DNA from: JAJNBA01 sp963842295 | GTDB taxonomy: Bacteria > Actinomycetota > UBA4738 > HRBIN12 | DNA: 64,000 nucleotides | NCBI GenBank assembly: GCA_963842295.1 | Contig: CAWJFY010000004.1 | Coordinates: 248,001 to 312,000 of the forward strand | Direction: 5' to 3' | In this document: positions 1 to 8,155 of the stretch, piece by piece | Position numbering within the stretch: position 1 is the stretch's first letter | Layout: every line of letters begins with the position of its first letter | The notes under the pieces: model-generated | Databases searched by the model: none | What the model was told of the DNA's origin: nothing | The model's input: only the letters and a program-made list of their open reading frames with translations | Translations under genes and position numbers: made by a program

Positions 1-24
1 GGGGATCCCGCCCCCCGCCGGCGG

Positions 25-1062
25 ATGAGGACCGTCGTCGCAAGCCTGGTCGTCGTGCTGACCGCCGCATGCGGCGGCATCCCTGCGCCTCAGGTGAAGG
101 TCCCGGGAGGCCGGCAGTTCATCCCGATGATTCCGGACTCCATCGACGACGTGGGGCTCGCTCCCTCCGTGGCCGTCGACGGGGAGGGGTTGCCCAACAT
201 CTCCTACTTCGGGTTCACGGCCCCGTTGGAGGAAGGTGAGATCCCCGTCGCCCGCCCCGTCGGGTCACCGTTCCTCCAGACCGAGGACGGGAAGGACGCC
301 GGGGCCGTGCTGCTGGCCAGCCTGACGCCCGACCAGATCTGGACGCGAGGCGCCGTCGCCCAGCCGAGAGAGTCTCCCGCCGGGGTCCCCGTCCCGTTCG
401 ACCCGGCTGCCGAACCGTCCCTCGCGACCATCACGCCCGCGAGGGCGAAGGGGACCGACATCGCCATCAGCGGCGCGGACATCCATGCGACGTGGACCGT
501 GGACACCGGCGTCTGGTACGGCGTGGGCCCGGCCTTCGAGGTTGGGCCCGTGGAGGAGACGCCCGAGGCGGGCGCCCCGTCGATCGTCGTGGACGGCTCG
601 GGCGTGCCCATCGTCGCGTACACGGTGGCGGGGACCCAGCCGGAAGTGCGAGTGGCCGAGCGGTCGGGGGAGCGCTGGCGGATCACGCCGATCGCCAGCC
701 TCTCGGCGTGCGGCCAGGGATGTCCGCCCGCGACCCACGTCGCGATCGTCGGAGGGGAGCCGTTCGTCGTGGTGGCCGATCCTCGCTCCGGCGAGTTGAT
801 CGCCGCGCAACGACAGGGCGGCACCTGGGCCACGGAGGTGGTGGCGACCGATGTCACCGGCGGTGCCTCGCTCGCCGCCGCCGGTGACACAGCGACGATC
901 TCCTTCTATACGTCCGAAGGGTTGGCCGTCGCGAGCGGCCGGTTCGGATCCTGGTCGATCGAAGAGGTCGCCACGCTCGCCCAGGGTGGCGGCCAGGCAG
1001 GGGGCACACCACCACGCCGGGCTCCGGCGTCGCCGTCGACGGCCAGGGGACCACGTGGGTGA
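25..1062 (+). CDS. Lipoprotein, N-terminal part of a frameshifted gene
   Basis: Starts with a lipoprotein signal (hydrophobic stretch, Cys at residue 16 in LTAAC). The rest is an extracytoplasmic domain with repeated segments such as PSIVVDGSGVPIVAYT, resembling beta-propeller-like repeats. After about residue 325 the composition turns into an unlikely Pro/Arg/Ser tail, while the same protein style resumes at once in another frame (GSGVAVDGQGTTWVTW). One extra base in the G run at 1000-1004 would join this reading frame to the next entry. The two are probably one gene of about 545 codons. Whether this is sequencing error or a real mutation cannot be told here. Function unknown; cell-surface location is inferred from the signal. 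Confidence 0.7.
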   Translation: MRTVVASLVVVLTAACGGIPAPQVKVPGGRQFIPMIPDSIDDVGLAPSVAVDGEGLPNISYFGFTAPLEEGEIPVARPVGSPFLQTEDGKDAGAVLLASLTPDQIWTRGAVAQPRESPAGVPVPFDPAAEPSLATITPARAKGTDIAISGADIHATWTVDTGVWYGVGPAFEVGPVEETPEAGAPSIVVDGSGVPIVAYTVAGTQPEVRVAERSGERWRITPIASLSACGQGCPPATHVAIVGGEPFVVVADPRSGELIAAQRQGGTWATEVVATDVTGGASLAAAGDTATISFYTSEGLAVASGRFGSWSIEEVATLAQGGGQAGGTPPRRAPASPSTARGPRG

Positions 1063-1661
1063 CGTGGGAGGACGCCGATGGCATCCACCTCGCCTCGGGC
1101 GAGGAGGGGCAGCTCGAGGAGCTCGAGCTGCCCGACACGAGCGGCGGCATCAGCCCCTCGGTCGCGACGACCGAGGACGGCGCCTCCGTCTACCTGGCCT
1201 GGTACGACCCGGAGAACGGCGACCTCCGGCTGGGGACGTACGCCGAGATCCCCGGCCTGCTGATCGCGGCCCCCAGTCCGGCGCCGTCGCCGGCACCCCC
1301 GGATGTTGCCACCTGCGGCGAGGACAGCCAGCTCGTCCTGGACATCGTGGCGGTTGGGTCGACGTTCGACCCCCAGTGTCTGGTGGCTCCGGCGAGTGAG
1401 CCGTTCACGATCAACTACGACAATAGGGATCCGACCGTCCACAACCTCGTGATCGCCACGGATGAGGCGGCGATCTCGACGGATCCGATCTTCCCTGGTC
1501 CGGACGTCCCGGGTCCCGACCAGGTGGCACTCGACGTCCCGGCGATCGATCCAGGGGATTACTTCTTCCAGTGCACGTACCACCCCACCACGATGACCGG
1601 GGCCCTGGCCGTCATCGAGTCGGCGGCGGCGGGCGGCGGAGGCGGCGGAGGCGGCGGCTAG
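1059..1661 (+). CDS. Cupredoxin-domain C-terminal part of the same lipoprotein
   Basis: Continues the extracytoplasmic protein begun upstream; the GTG at 1059 is only the first start available in this frame, and coding-like sequence already extends back to about 1010. A Pro/Ala/Ser linker is followed by a plastocyanin/cupredoxin-like domain with the expected type-1 copper ligands: His in TVHNL, then Cys, His and Met in FQCTYHPTTM. The protein ends in a Gly-rich tail encoded by a GGC/GGA repeat. A copper-binding electron-transfer or copper-handling role at the cell surface follows from the family; substrate and partner are unknown. Confidence 0.65.
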   Translation: MTWEDADGIHLASGEEGQLEELELPDTSGGISPSVATTEDGASVYLAWYDPENGDLRLGTYAEIPGLLIAAPSPAPSPAPPDVATCGEDSQLVLDIVAVGSTFDPQCLVAPASEPFTINYDNRDPTVHNLVIATDEAAISTDPIFPGPDVPGPDQVALDVPAIDPGDYFFQCTYHPTTMTGALAVIESAAAGGGGGGGGG

Positions 1662-1697
1662 TCACAGTCCGTTCCCGGGCGGGTCGCAAGCCGGCGC

Positions 1698-1703
1698 TAC
1701 GAT
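1698..1703 (+). promoter_or_regulatory. -10 box of uvrC (leaderless-type)
   Basis: TACGAT lies 6 nt before the uvrC GTG. No Shine-Dalgarno sequence intervenes, so the transcript probably starts at or very near the start codon. Confidence 0.45.
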
Positions 1704-1709
1704 AGGTCT

Positions 1710-3587
1710 GTGAGCTTCACGAAGCCGGTGTCGTCCAGCATCCCGGACGTCCCCGGCGCCTACCTCTTCCGGGACGAGGACGGGCGGGTCGTGTACGTCG
1801 GCAAAGCCAGCTCGCTGCGGAAGCGGTTGGCCAGCTACTGGTCACGCCCCCTCCATCCGCGGACGCAGGCCATGGTCGACGCGGCTGCCAGCGTCGAGTG
1901 GATCGTCGCGTCCGGTGAGGTCGACGCGCTGATGCTCGAGTTCAACCTGATCCAGCAGTACCGGCCTCGGTTCAACATCCGGTACCGCGACGACAAGTCC
2001 TATCCCTACCTGGCCCTCACGGTGGGGGAGAAGTGGCCACGCGCGCAGGTCCTTCGGGGCACCAAACGGAAGAAGGTCCGTTACTTCGGGCCGTACGGGC
2101 ATGCCTGGGCGATCCGCGACACCCTGGACGCCCTGACGCGGGTCTTTCCCATCCGAACCTGCACCAACCACTTCTTCGACCAGCGGGCGCGAGCCGGCAG
2201 GCCCTGTCTCTATTACGACATCGGCCGCTGCTCGGGACCGTGTGTGCCCGCGCAGACCGGCGTCACCGAGGAGTCGTACCGACGAGACGTCGAGAGCTTG
2301 GGAGACTTCCTCGCGGGGAGCTCCAAGCCGGTGTTGAAGCGGCTCGATCGCCAGATGGCCGAGGCCTCCGAGCGGGAGGAGTACGAACAGGCGGCTCGGT
2401 TCCGCGACCAGTTGCAGGCAGCGCGGCGGGCGCTGGAGAGCCAGGAGATGGTCCTGATCCGCCCCGAGGACCTGGACGTGGTGGGCCTTGCCGAGGACGA
2501 CCTCGAGGCGGCGTTCCAGGTGTTCACGGTTCGAGGGGGGAGGGTCCTCGGGCGGAAGGGCTGGGTCGTCGATCGCGTCGAAGACCTCGACCGCCCCGAG
2601 CTCGTTGCATCCTTCCTCCGGCAGGTCTACATGGAGCGCGAGGACGTGCCCCCGCGCATCTTGGTTCCGACGGAGCCGGCCGATCACGCCGTGCTGGAGG
2701 CGTGGCTGTCCGGTCGCCGAGGCTCCCGCGTCACGATCGCCGTCCCGGCTCGGGGCGCCAAGCGGAAGCTGATGGAGGTCGTCGGCAGCAACGCCGCCGA
2801 CGCCTTCCATCGTCACAAGCTGCGCCGAGCCTCGGACTTCGGGGCGCGTTCCCGAGCGCTCTCGGAGCTCGCCGACCAGCTCGGGCTAGAGCAGGCTCCG
2901 CTCCGGATCGAGTGCTACGACATCTCGAACCTGGGACCCACCGACACGGTCGGGTCCATGGTGGTCTTCGAAGACGGTCTGCCGAAGCGCTCCGACTATC
3001 GACGCTTCGAGATCAAGAGCGTTGCGGGACAAGACGATTTCGCGAGCATGGAGGAGATGCTGACCAGGAGGTTCTCCCGGCTCCTCAAGGAGAAGGACGA
3101 GGCTCCGGGCGGCCGCAGGCGATTCTCGTACCCACCCGCGCTCGTCGTCGTGGACGGCGGCCGCGGCCAGTTGAGCGTCGCGACGAAGGTCCTCGAGGAC
3201 CTCGGATTGCACATCCCGCACGTGGGGCTGGCGAAGCGGCTCGAAGAGATCTATTTCCCCGACCGGCCGGATCCGCTGTCGATCCCACGCGGATCGGAAG
3301 CGCTCTTCGTGCTGCAGCACATCCGCGACGAAGCGCATCGGTTCGCGATCACGTATCACCGGCAGCGGCGCGATCGGCGGGCACTCGCATCTCCACTCGA
3401 CGAGATCCCCGGCGTCGGTCCTTCGCGGAAGCGAGCCCTGATGAAGCGCTTCGGCTCCCTGACCAAGATCCGACAGGCCGAACCGGCCGAGCTCGCCGCG
3501 ACGCCCGGGGTCGGCCCGAGGCTCGCGAGCGAGATCCATCAGCGTCTCCACGCGGTCGCGGCCTCCGATCATCGGGAGAGCGCGTGA
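1710..3587 (+). CDS. uvrC: UvrABC system protein C (excinuclease subunit)
   Basis: Makes both incisions around bulky DNA lesions after UvrA/UvrB loading, in the cytoplasm. 625 residues, normal for UvrC. Domains in order: GIY-YIG nuclease at about 11-95 (VPGAYLF, VVYVGKA), a Cys-containing region with CTNHFF and CLYYDIGRCSGPC, a UVR UvrB-binding motif at about 205-245, an RNase H-like nuclease (ECYDISNLGPTDTVGSMVVF, VVDGGRGQ), and C-terminal helix-hairpin-helix repeats (IPGVGPSRKRALMKRFG). GTG start chosen because the match to the family begins at once and a TACGAT box sits 6 nt upstream. The stop overlaps rapZ by one base, so the two are translationally coupled. Confidence 0.97.
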   Translation: MSFTKPVSSSIPDVPGAYLFRDEDGRVVYVGKASSLRKRLASYWSRPLHPRTQAMVDAAASVEWIVASGEVDALMLEFNLIQQYRPRFNIRYRDDKSYPYLALTVGEKWPRAQVLRGTKRKKVRYFGPYGHAWAIRDTLDALTRVFPIRTCTNHFFDQRARAGRPCLYYDIGRCSGPCVPAQTGVTEESYRRDVESLGDFLAGSSKPVLKRLDRQMAEASEREEYEQAARFRDQLQAARRALESQEMVLIRPEDLDVVGLAEDDLEAAFQVFTVRGGRVLGRKGWVVDRVEDLDRPELVASFLRQVYMEREDVPPRILVPTEPADHAVLEAWLSGRRGSRVTIAVPARGAKRKLMEVVGSNAADAFHRHKLRRASDFGARSRALSELADQLGLEQAPLRIECYDISNLGPTDTVGSMVVFEDGLPKRSDYRRFEIKSVAGQDDFASMEEMLTRRFSRLLKEKDEAPGGRRRFSYPPALVVVDGGRGQLSVATKVLEDLGLHIPHVGLAKRLEEIYFPDRPDPLSIPRGSEALFVLQHIRDEAHRFAITYHRQRRDRRALASPLDEIPGVGPSRKRALMKRFGSLTKIRQAEPAELAATPGVGPRLASEIHQRLHAVAASDHRESA

Positions 3588-4486
3588 TGGCCAAGACGGC
3601 GCGCCGCTCCCATGCGGAGGCCACGACCGCGCCCGGGTTCCTGTTGATCACCGGCCTCTCGGGCGCCGGGAGGTCCGAGGCCGCTCGGAGCTTGGAAGAC
3701 CTCGGCTACTTCGTCGTGGACAACCTGCCGCCGGCGCTCCTGCCGAAGATGGCGGAGCTGGCCGCCGGTCCCGGCGGGCCCGGCCGGGTCGCGATCGTCG
3801 TCGACGCCCGCGGCGGTGTGTTCTTCGGCGAGCTCTCCAGAGCGCTCGAAGAGCTCCGGGGGCAACGCGTGGCGTCACGGATCGTGTTCCTCGACGCATC
3901 GGACGAGGACCTCGTCAACCGCTACGAGGCGACGCGCCGGCGCCACCCCCTCGCGCCGGGCGATCGGGTCGCCGAGGGCATCCGCAAGGAGCGGCTGATG
4001 ATGGAGAGCCTGCGGGAAGACGCGGATCTCGTGATCGACACGAGCGGGCTCACACCCCACGACCTCCGCGACCGGATGCGCGAGATGTTCTCGGAGGCAC
4101 CGCCGGAGGCCGGCCTCCTCGTGACGGTGGTGTCCTTCGGCTTCAAGTACGGGAGTCCCCGAGACGCCGATCTCGTGTTGGACGTGCGATTCCTGCCCAA
4201 CCCTCACTGGGTGGACGAGCTACGCCCGCTTCCGGGCACGAACGCGAAGGTCCGCGAGTACGTCGAGGGGCAGGCACAGTACGGGCCCTTCATGAAGCGG
4301 CTGGAGTCTCTCCTCGACGTCGTCGTTCCCGGCTACGTGGACGAGGGGAAGTCGTACCTCACCGTGGCGGTCGGCTGCACCGGAGGCCGACATCGCTCGG
4401 TCGTCGTGGCGACCGACCTGGCCGAGTACTTCAGCGAGCGCGGGCATCGGGTCTCGGTGGACTACCGCGACGTCGACCGCGACTGA
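3587..4486 (+). CDS. rapZ: RapZ (YvcJ) RNA-binding nucleotide-binding protein
   Basis: 299 residues; the ATG overlaps the last base of the uvrC stop. The P-loop at 23-30 is GLSGAGRS, with Arg in place of the Walker lysine, as is common in actinobacterial members. It continues with EDLGYFVVDNLPP, and the C-terminal domain has the conserved GCTGGRHRSV segment. In enterobacteria RapZ delivers a small RNA to RNase E; in Gram-positives the role is less clear. In most actinobacteria yvcK and whiA follow directly; here they are absent and a reverse-strand gene follows. Confidence 0.95.
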   Translation: MAKTARRSHAEATTAPGFLLITGLSGAGRSEAARSLEDLGYFVVDNLPPALLPKMAELAAGPGGPGRVAIVVDARGGVFFGELSRALEELRGQRVASRIVFLDASDEDLVNRYEATRRRHPLAPGDRVAEGIRKERLMMESLREDADLVIDTSGLTPHDLRDRMREMFSEAPPEAGLLVTVVSFGFKYGSPRDADLVLDVRFLPNPHWVDELRPLPGTNAKVREYVEGQAQYGPFMKRLESLLDVVVPGYVDEGKSYLTVAVGCTGGRHRSVVVATDLAEYFSERGHRVSVDYRDVDRD

Positions 4487-4508
4487 AGGGCGGCTCCTCC
4501 CCCGGGCT

Positions 4509-4991
4509 TCAGGCCGACGGGAACGCCTCCTCGAGAGTTCGAAGATGATCGCCACGGTGGAGTGAGCGATCCACGAGTCGCTCACGCCCCTCTGTGACGA
4601 CCTGAGAAACGACCGTCGTGTCCAGCCGTGAGATCAGATCCTCGAGCTCGGCTGCAGCGGCGAGGAACTCCTCGATCGCGACACGAGGGGGGATGGCGAG
4701 CCACTGCGTGAGTGAGGCGTCGTTGATCCGATCCATCACCGCCTCGTCGACCCGCATCGGCGTCTTCTCTCCCCGGTCCACTGCGAGGCGCCAACGCTCC
4801 AGGACGAATCGGTCCCAGAACCCGATGTGTGCGAACAGTGCCCCCGCCGTCCAAGGCGCGTCGATCGGCGTGCCCAACTCGGCGTCGGAGAGGGATTGCC
4901 CGATCACCCGCAGTCGTTCGCGGGACGAACGATTCCGCTCCGCGATCTCCTGTGGCGTCCTCTCCATCGGCGTGACCACGCTACCGCGCAT
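4509..4991 (-). CDS. DinB/MDMPI-like putative metal-dependent protein
   Basis: 160 residues with the helical DinB-fold pattern: an N-terminal helix, WTAGALFAHIGFWDRF containing a candidate metal His, and a C-terminal RSLHRGDHLRTLEE segment with two more His residues. Members of this family are metal-binding transferases or detoxification enzymes, some using mycothiol or bacillithiol; the substrate here is not predictable. The start at 4991 is used; the Met at 4967 (MERTPQEI) is a good alternative. It is convergent with rapZ and divergent from gap, in the place where yvcK-whiA would be expected. Confidence 0.75.
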   Translation of the reverse strand: MRGSVVTPMERTPQEIAERNRSSRERLRVIGQSLSDAELGTPIDAPWTAGALFAHIGFWDRFVLERWRLAVDRGEKTPMRVDEAVMDRINDASLTQWLAIPPRVAIEEFLAAAAELEDLISRLDTTVVSQVVTEGRERLVDRSLHRGDHLRTLEEAFPSA

Positions 4992-5033
4992 CGGCTGACG
5001 AGCGACTCAGGTGGTGTGTGTGAGCACGGTCGG

Positions 5034-5039
5034 TAGGAT
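5034..5039 (+). promoter_or_regulatory. Probable -10 box of the gap-pgk-tpiA operon
   Basis: TAGGAT upstream of gap, giving a transcription start near 5046 and a leader of about 30 nt that contains the GGGAGG ribosome binding site at 5065-5070. No convincing -35 box is seen. Confidence 0.4.
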
Positions 5040-5076
5040 GGGTTCCCAGCGCCGAGCACTCCGAGGGAGGACCCAT

Positions 5077-6084
5077 ATGGCTGTCAAGGTCGGGATCAAC
5101 GGATTCGGGCGGATCGGCCGCAACTTCTTCCGCGCCGTCAGGCAGACGGGCGCGAGCGTCGACTTCGTCGGGGTCAACGACATCACGGATGCGACGACGC
5201 TCGCGCACCTGTTGAAGTACGACTCGGTCCTGGGGCGTCTGGACGCGGACGTCACGGTTTCCGAGAACGGCATCTCGGTCGACGGCGACGAGCTGCGAGT
5301 GATCGCCGAGCGCGATCCGGCGCAGCTCCCGTGGAAGGAGCTGGGCGCCGAGATCGTGATCGAGTCGACCGGTCTGTTCACGGACCGCGAGAAGGCGGCC
5401 GCCCACCTCGAGGCGGGCGCTCAGAAGGTCATCATCAGCGCCCCGGCGAAAGCCGAGGACATCACGATCGTCATGGGCGTGAACGACGACGCCTACGATC
5501 CGACGACGCACCACGTCATCTCGAACGCATCGTGCACGACGAACTGCGTGGTGCCGCTCGCGAAGGTGCTCGAAGACTCCTTCGGGATCGAGCGTGCCCT
5601 GATGACCACGGTCCATGCGTACACCAACGACCAGAACCTTCTTGACCTGCCACACAAGGACCTGCGACGTGCCCGCGCCGCCGCGATCAACATCGTGCCG
5701 GCGTCTACCGGAGCCGCGAAGGCGACTTCGCTCGCGCTCCCGCAGCTGAAGGGGAAGATCGACGGCGTCGCGATGCGGGTGCCCGTGCCGGACGGGTCGA
5801 TCACCGATCTCGTGGCGATCCTCGACCGCGACGTGACGGTCGAGGAGGTCAATGAGGCCTACCGAGCCGCCTCCGAGACCGGCCGGTTGAAGGACAAGCT
5901 CGTCTACACCGAGGATCCGATCGTCTCGAGCGACATCGTGGGGTCGCCCGCTTCGTGCACGTTCGACTCGCTCTCGACGATGGCCATCGGGAACTTCGTC
6001 AAGGTGCTCGGCTGGTACGACAACGAGTGGGGGTACTCGAACCGCTTGGTCGATCTCGTGAATCTGGTCGCGTCGAAGCTCTAG
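5077..6084 (+). CDS. gap: Glyceraldehyde-3-phosphate dehydrogenase, type I
   Basis: Oxidises and phosphorylates glyceraldehyde-3-phosphate with NAD in glycolysis. 335 residues. N-terminal Rossmann motif GINGFGRIGR, Asp35 in VGVNDITD typical of NAD preference, catalytic Cys153 in SNASCTTNC, and the C-terminal WYDNEWGYSNR. ATG at 5077 chosen over upstream in-frame starts because it has GGGAGG 6 bases before it and the family match begins there. Its stop overlaps the pgk GTG by one base, giving a coupled gap-pgk-tpiA operon. Confidence 0.97.
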   Translation: MAVKVGINGFGRIGRNFFRAVRQTGASVDFVGVNDITDATTLAHLLKYDSVLGRLDADVTVSENGISVDGDELRVIAERDPAQLPWKELGAEIVIESTGLFTDREKAAAHLEAGAQKVIISAPAKAEDITIVMGVNDDAYDPTTHHVISNASCTTNCVVPLAKVLEDSFGIERALMTTVHAYTNDQNLLDLPHKDLRRARAAAINIVPASTGAAKATSLALPQLKGKIDGVAMRVPVPDGSITDLVAILDRDVTVEEVNEAYRAASETGRLKDKLVYTEDPIVSSDIVGSPASCTFDSLSTMAIGNFVKVLGWYDNEWGYSNRLVDLVNLVASKL

Positions 6085-7280
6085 TGGCGCTCCGGACCCT
6101 CGACGACCTCGGCGACGTCGCCGGCACACGGGTCTTCGTCCGCGCCGACTTCAACGTGCCGATCGACGGAGGCCATGTCGCGGACGACATGCGGATACGC
6201 GCGACCGTCCCGACGCTCCGCGAGCTCCTGGACCGGGGAACCGCGATCGTGGTGGCGTCACATCTCGGGAGGCCGAAGGGGGAGCCGCGGGACGACCTGC
6301 GGCTCGGGCCCGTCGCCGATCGCCTGGCCGAGCTGCTCGGCGTCGACGTCATGGCCCTGGACGAGATCGTCGGCGACGGGCCGGAGGCCGCGTGCAGCCA
6401 CATCGAACCGGGTGAGGTGGTCCTCCTCGAGAACCTCCGTTTCCATCCGGGGGAGGAGGCCGACGACGTCCGATTCGCGGGGCAGCTGGCGGAGCTCGCC
6501 GACGCCTACGTGAACGACGCCTTCGGGGCGGCGCACCGCGCCCATGCCAGTGTCTCGGCCCTGCCGGACCTGATGCTCGCATCGGGGAGGCAGGCGGTGG
6601 CGGGCAGGCTCCTTCAGCGAGAGGTCGAGGTGCTCGGCCGCCTCCTCACCGATCCCGATCGTCCCTATGTGGCCGTGCTCGGAGGCGCGAAGGTCTCGGA
6701 CAAGCTCGGCGTGTTGGGCGCGCTCGTCGAGCGCGTCGACGCGCTGCTGATCGGCGGCGCGATGGCGTTCACGCTGATCGCCGCCGAGGGGGGAGAGGTC
6801 GGCGAGAGCCTCGTGGAACCCGATCGCTTCGACGAGGTCCGAGCCGTCGCCCGGCTCGCCCGGGAGAAGGGCACGCTGATCGAGCTGCCACAAGACGTCG
6901 TGGCGGCGACGGAGGCTCGCGCGGACGTCCGCCCTCAGACGGTACCGGCGCGCGAGATCCCACGCGGCCTCAAGGGATTGGACATCGGCCCCCGCACCGT
7001 CGAGGAGTTCGCTCGGATCCTCGCCGACGCCAAGACGATCCTGTGGAACGGGCCCATGGGCGTCTTCGAGCTCGAGCCCTTCTCGGCCGGCACGCGCGGG
7101 GTGGCGACGGCGATCGCCGGGGCCACCGCGTTCTCGGTCGTCGGCGGGGGTGATTCGCTCCTCGCCGTCAAGCGCGCCGGCCTGGAGGAGTCGTTCGACC
7201 ACCTGTCCACCGGCGGCGGGGCCTCGCTCGAGTTCCTCGAGGGCGACCCGTTGCCGGGCATCCAGGTACTGGAGGACTGA
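6084..7280 (+). CDS. pgk: Phosphoglycerate kinase
   Basis: Transfers phosphate from 1,3-bisphosphoglycerate to ADP. 398 residues. Shows RADFNVP near the N terminus, SHLGRPKG, the LLENLRFHPGEE motif, the hinge and nucleotide region GGAKVSDK, and the C-terminal GGGDSLLAV with STGGGASLEFLEG. The GTG start overlaps the gap stop codon by one base (TAGTG), so translation is probably coupled; the family match begins within the first residues. Confidence 0.97.
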   Translation: MALRTLDDLGDVAGTRVFVRADFNVPIDGGHVADDMRIRATVPTLRELLDRGTAIVVASHLGRPKGEPRDDLRLGPVADRLAELLGVDVMALDEIVGDGPEAACSHIEPGEVVLLENLRFHPGEEADDVRFAGQLAELADAYVNDAFGAAHRAHASVSALPDLMLASGRQAVAGRLLQREVEVLGRLLTDPDRPYVAVLGGAKVSDKLGVLGALVERVDALLIGGAMAFTLIAAEGGEVGESLVEPDRFDEVRAVARLAREKGTLIELPQDVVAATEARADVRPQTVPAREIPRGLKGLDIGPRTVEEFARILADAKTILWNGPMGVFELEPFSAGTRGVATAIAGATAFSVVGGGDSLLAVKRAGLEESFDHLSTGGGASLEFLEGDPLPGIQVLED

Positions 7281-7281
7281 C

Positions 7282-8052
7282 GTGGCCGCACGGATGCCGA
7301 TCATCGCGGCGAACTGGAAGATGCATAAGACGCACCTGGAGGCGATCCAGACGGTGCAGAAGCTCTCCTACCTCCTGGATCGGAAGGAGGCGGATCGCGT
7401 CGAGGTCGTGATCTGTCCGCCGTTCACGGCGCTGCGCTCGGTCCAGACGCTCATCGACTCCGACCGGCTCTCGTACGGCCTGGGCGCGCAGAACATCCAC
7501 CCGGAGGACGAGGGCGCGTTCACCGGAGAGGTTTCCGGCTCGATGCTGGCGGCGCTCGACGTCTCCTACGTGATCGTGGGTCACTCCGAGCGCCGCCAGC
7601 TCTTCGGCGAGGACGACGAGACGGTCAACCGGAAGGTGAAAGCCGTCTTCCGCCACGGCATGGTCCCGATCGTCTGCGTGGGGGAGACCCTGGAGGAGCG
7701 CGAGTCGGGCGGGACCGAGACCAAGGTCGCAGAGCAGATCCAGCGGGCGTTCGACGGCGTCGACCCGCCGGCCGCCGCTCGCGCCGTCGTTGCCTACGAG
7801 CCGATCTGGGCGATCGGGACTGGCCGCAACGCGGAGCCGACGGATGCGGGACAGGTCGTGGAGGTCATCCGAGCGACCCTTTCGGACCGCGTCTCCTCCG
7901 AGGTCGGAGACGCGGTCCGCGTTCAGTACGGCGGGAGCGTCAAAGCGGGCAACATCAGAGAGTTCATGGCTCATCCGGAGATCGACGGAGCACTGGTGGG
8001 CGGCGCGAGCCTCGATCCGGAGGGATTCGCCCTGATCGTCAGATACCGGTGA
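7282..8052 (+). CDS. tpiA: Triosephosphate isomerase
   Basis: Interconverts dihydroxyacetone phosphate and glyceraldehyde-3-phosphate. 256 residues from GTG 7282, one base after the pgk stop. An ATG at 7294 (MPIIAANWKM) is an alternative start. Catalytic lysine in NWKMH, the electrophilic His in VGHSERR, the catalytic Glu in AYEPIWAIGTG, and the phosphate-binding YGGSVKAGN are all present. It is the last gene of the glycolytic operon, followed by a 103-bp gap. Confidence 0.97.
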   Translation: MAARMPIIAANWKMHKTHLEAIQTVQKLSYLLDRKEADRVEVVICPPFTALRSVQTLIDSDRLSYGLGAQNIHPEDEGAFTGEVSGSMLAALDVSYVIVGHSERRQLFGEDDETVNRKVKAVFRHGMVPIVCVGETLEERESGGTETKVAEQIQRAFDGVDPPAAARAVVAYEPIWAIGTGRNAEPTDAGQVVEVIRATLSDRVSSEVGDAVRVQYGGSVKAGNIREFMAHPEIDGALVGGASLDPEGFALIVRYR

Positions 8053-8053
8053 C

Positions 8054-8083
8054 CCTCTTTCGATTCCTTGCCTCTCAAAGAGG
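8054..8083 (+). terminator. Weak stem after tpiA
   Basis: CCTCTTT and AAAGAGG, 7-bp arms separated by 16 nt, just after the tpiA stop. There is no T run after it, so a terminator role is only tentative. Confidence 0.25.
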
Positions 8084-8114
8084 CTGCGGCGGTGTCACTC
8101 CCGGGGTTGTTGGT

Positions 8115-8143
8115 TTGCGCGTCTCCCGTAACCTCCGTAGTAT
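8115..8143 (+). promoter_or_regulatory. Promoter of the peptide ABC transporter operon
   Basis: TTGCGC (8115-8120) and TAGTAT (8138-8143) are 17 bp apart, a good sigma-70-type arrangement. The ATG follows 12 nt after the -10 box, leaving at most a very short leader. Confidence 0.5.
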
Positions 8144-8155
8144 CGGCTTCCGGGC

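Noticed and set aside
1622..1658. GGC/GGA repeat as a regulatory or mobile repeat
   Set aside because: It simply encodes the Gly-rich tail of the cupredoxin protein; low complexity only.
4981..6129. Long reverse-strand ORF opposite gap
   Set aside because: Arg/Asp/His-rich mirror of a clear glycolytic gene; a high-GC codon-bias artefact. The same applies to many long antisense ORFs, for example opposite the KimA-like gene (21655-22860), helY (48725-52354) and cysS (55409-57241).
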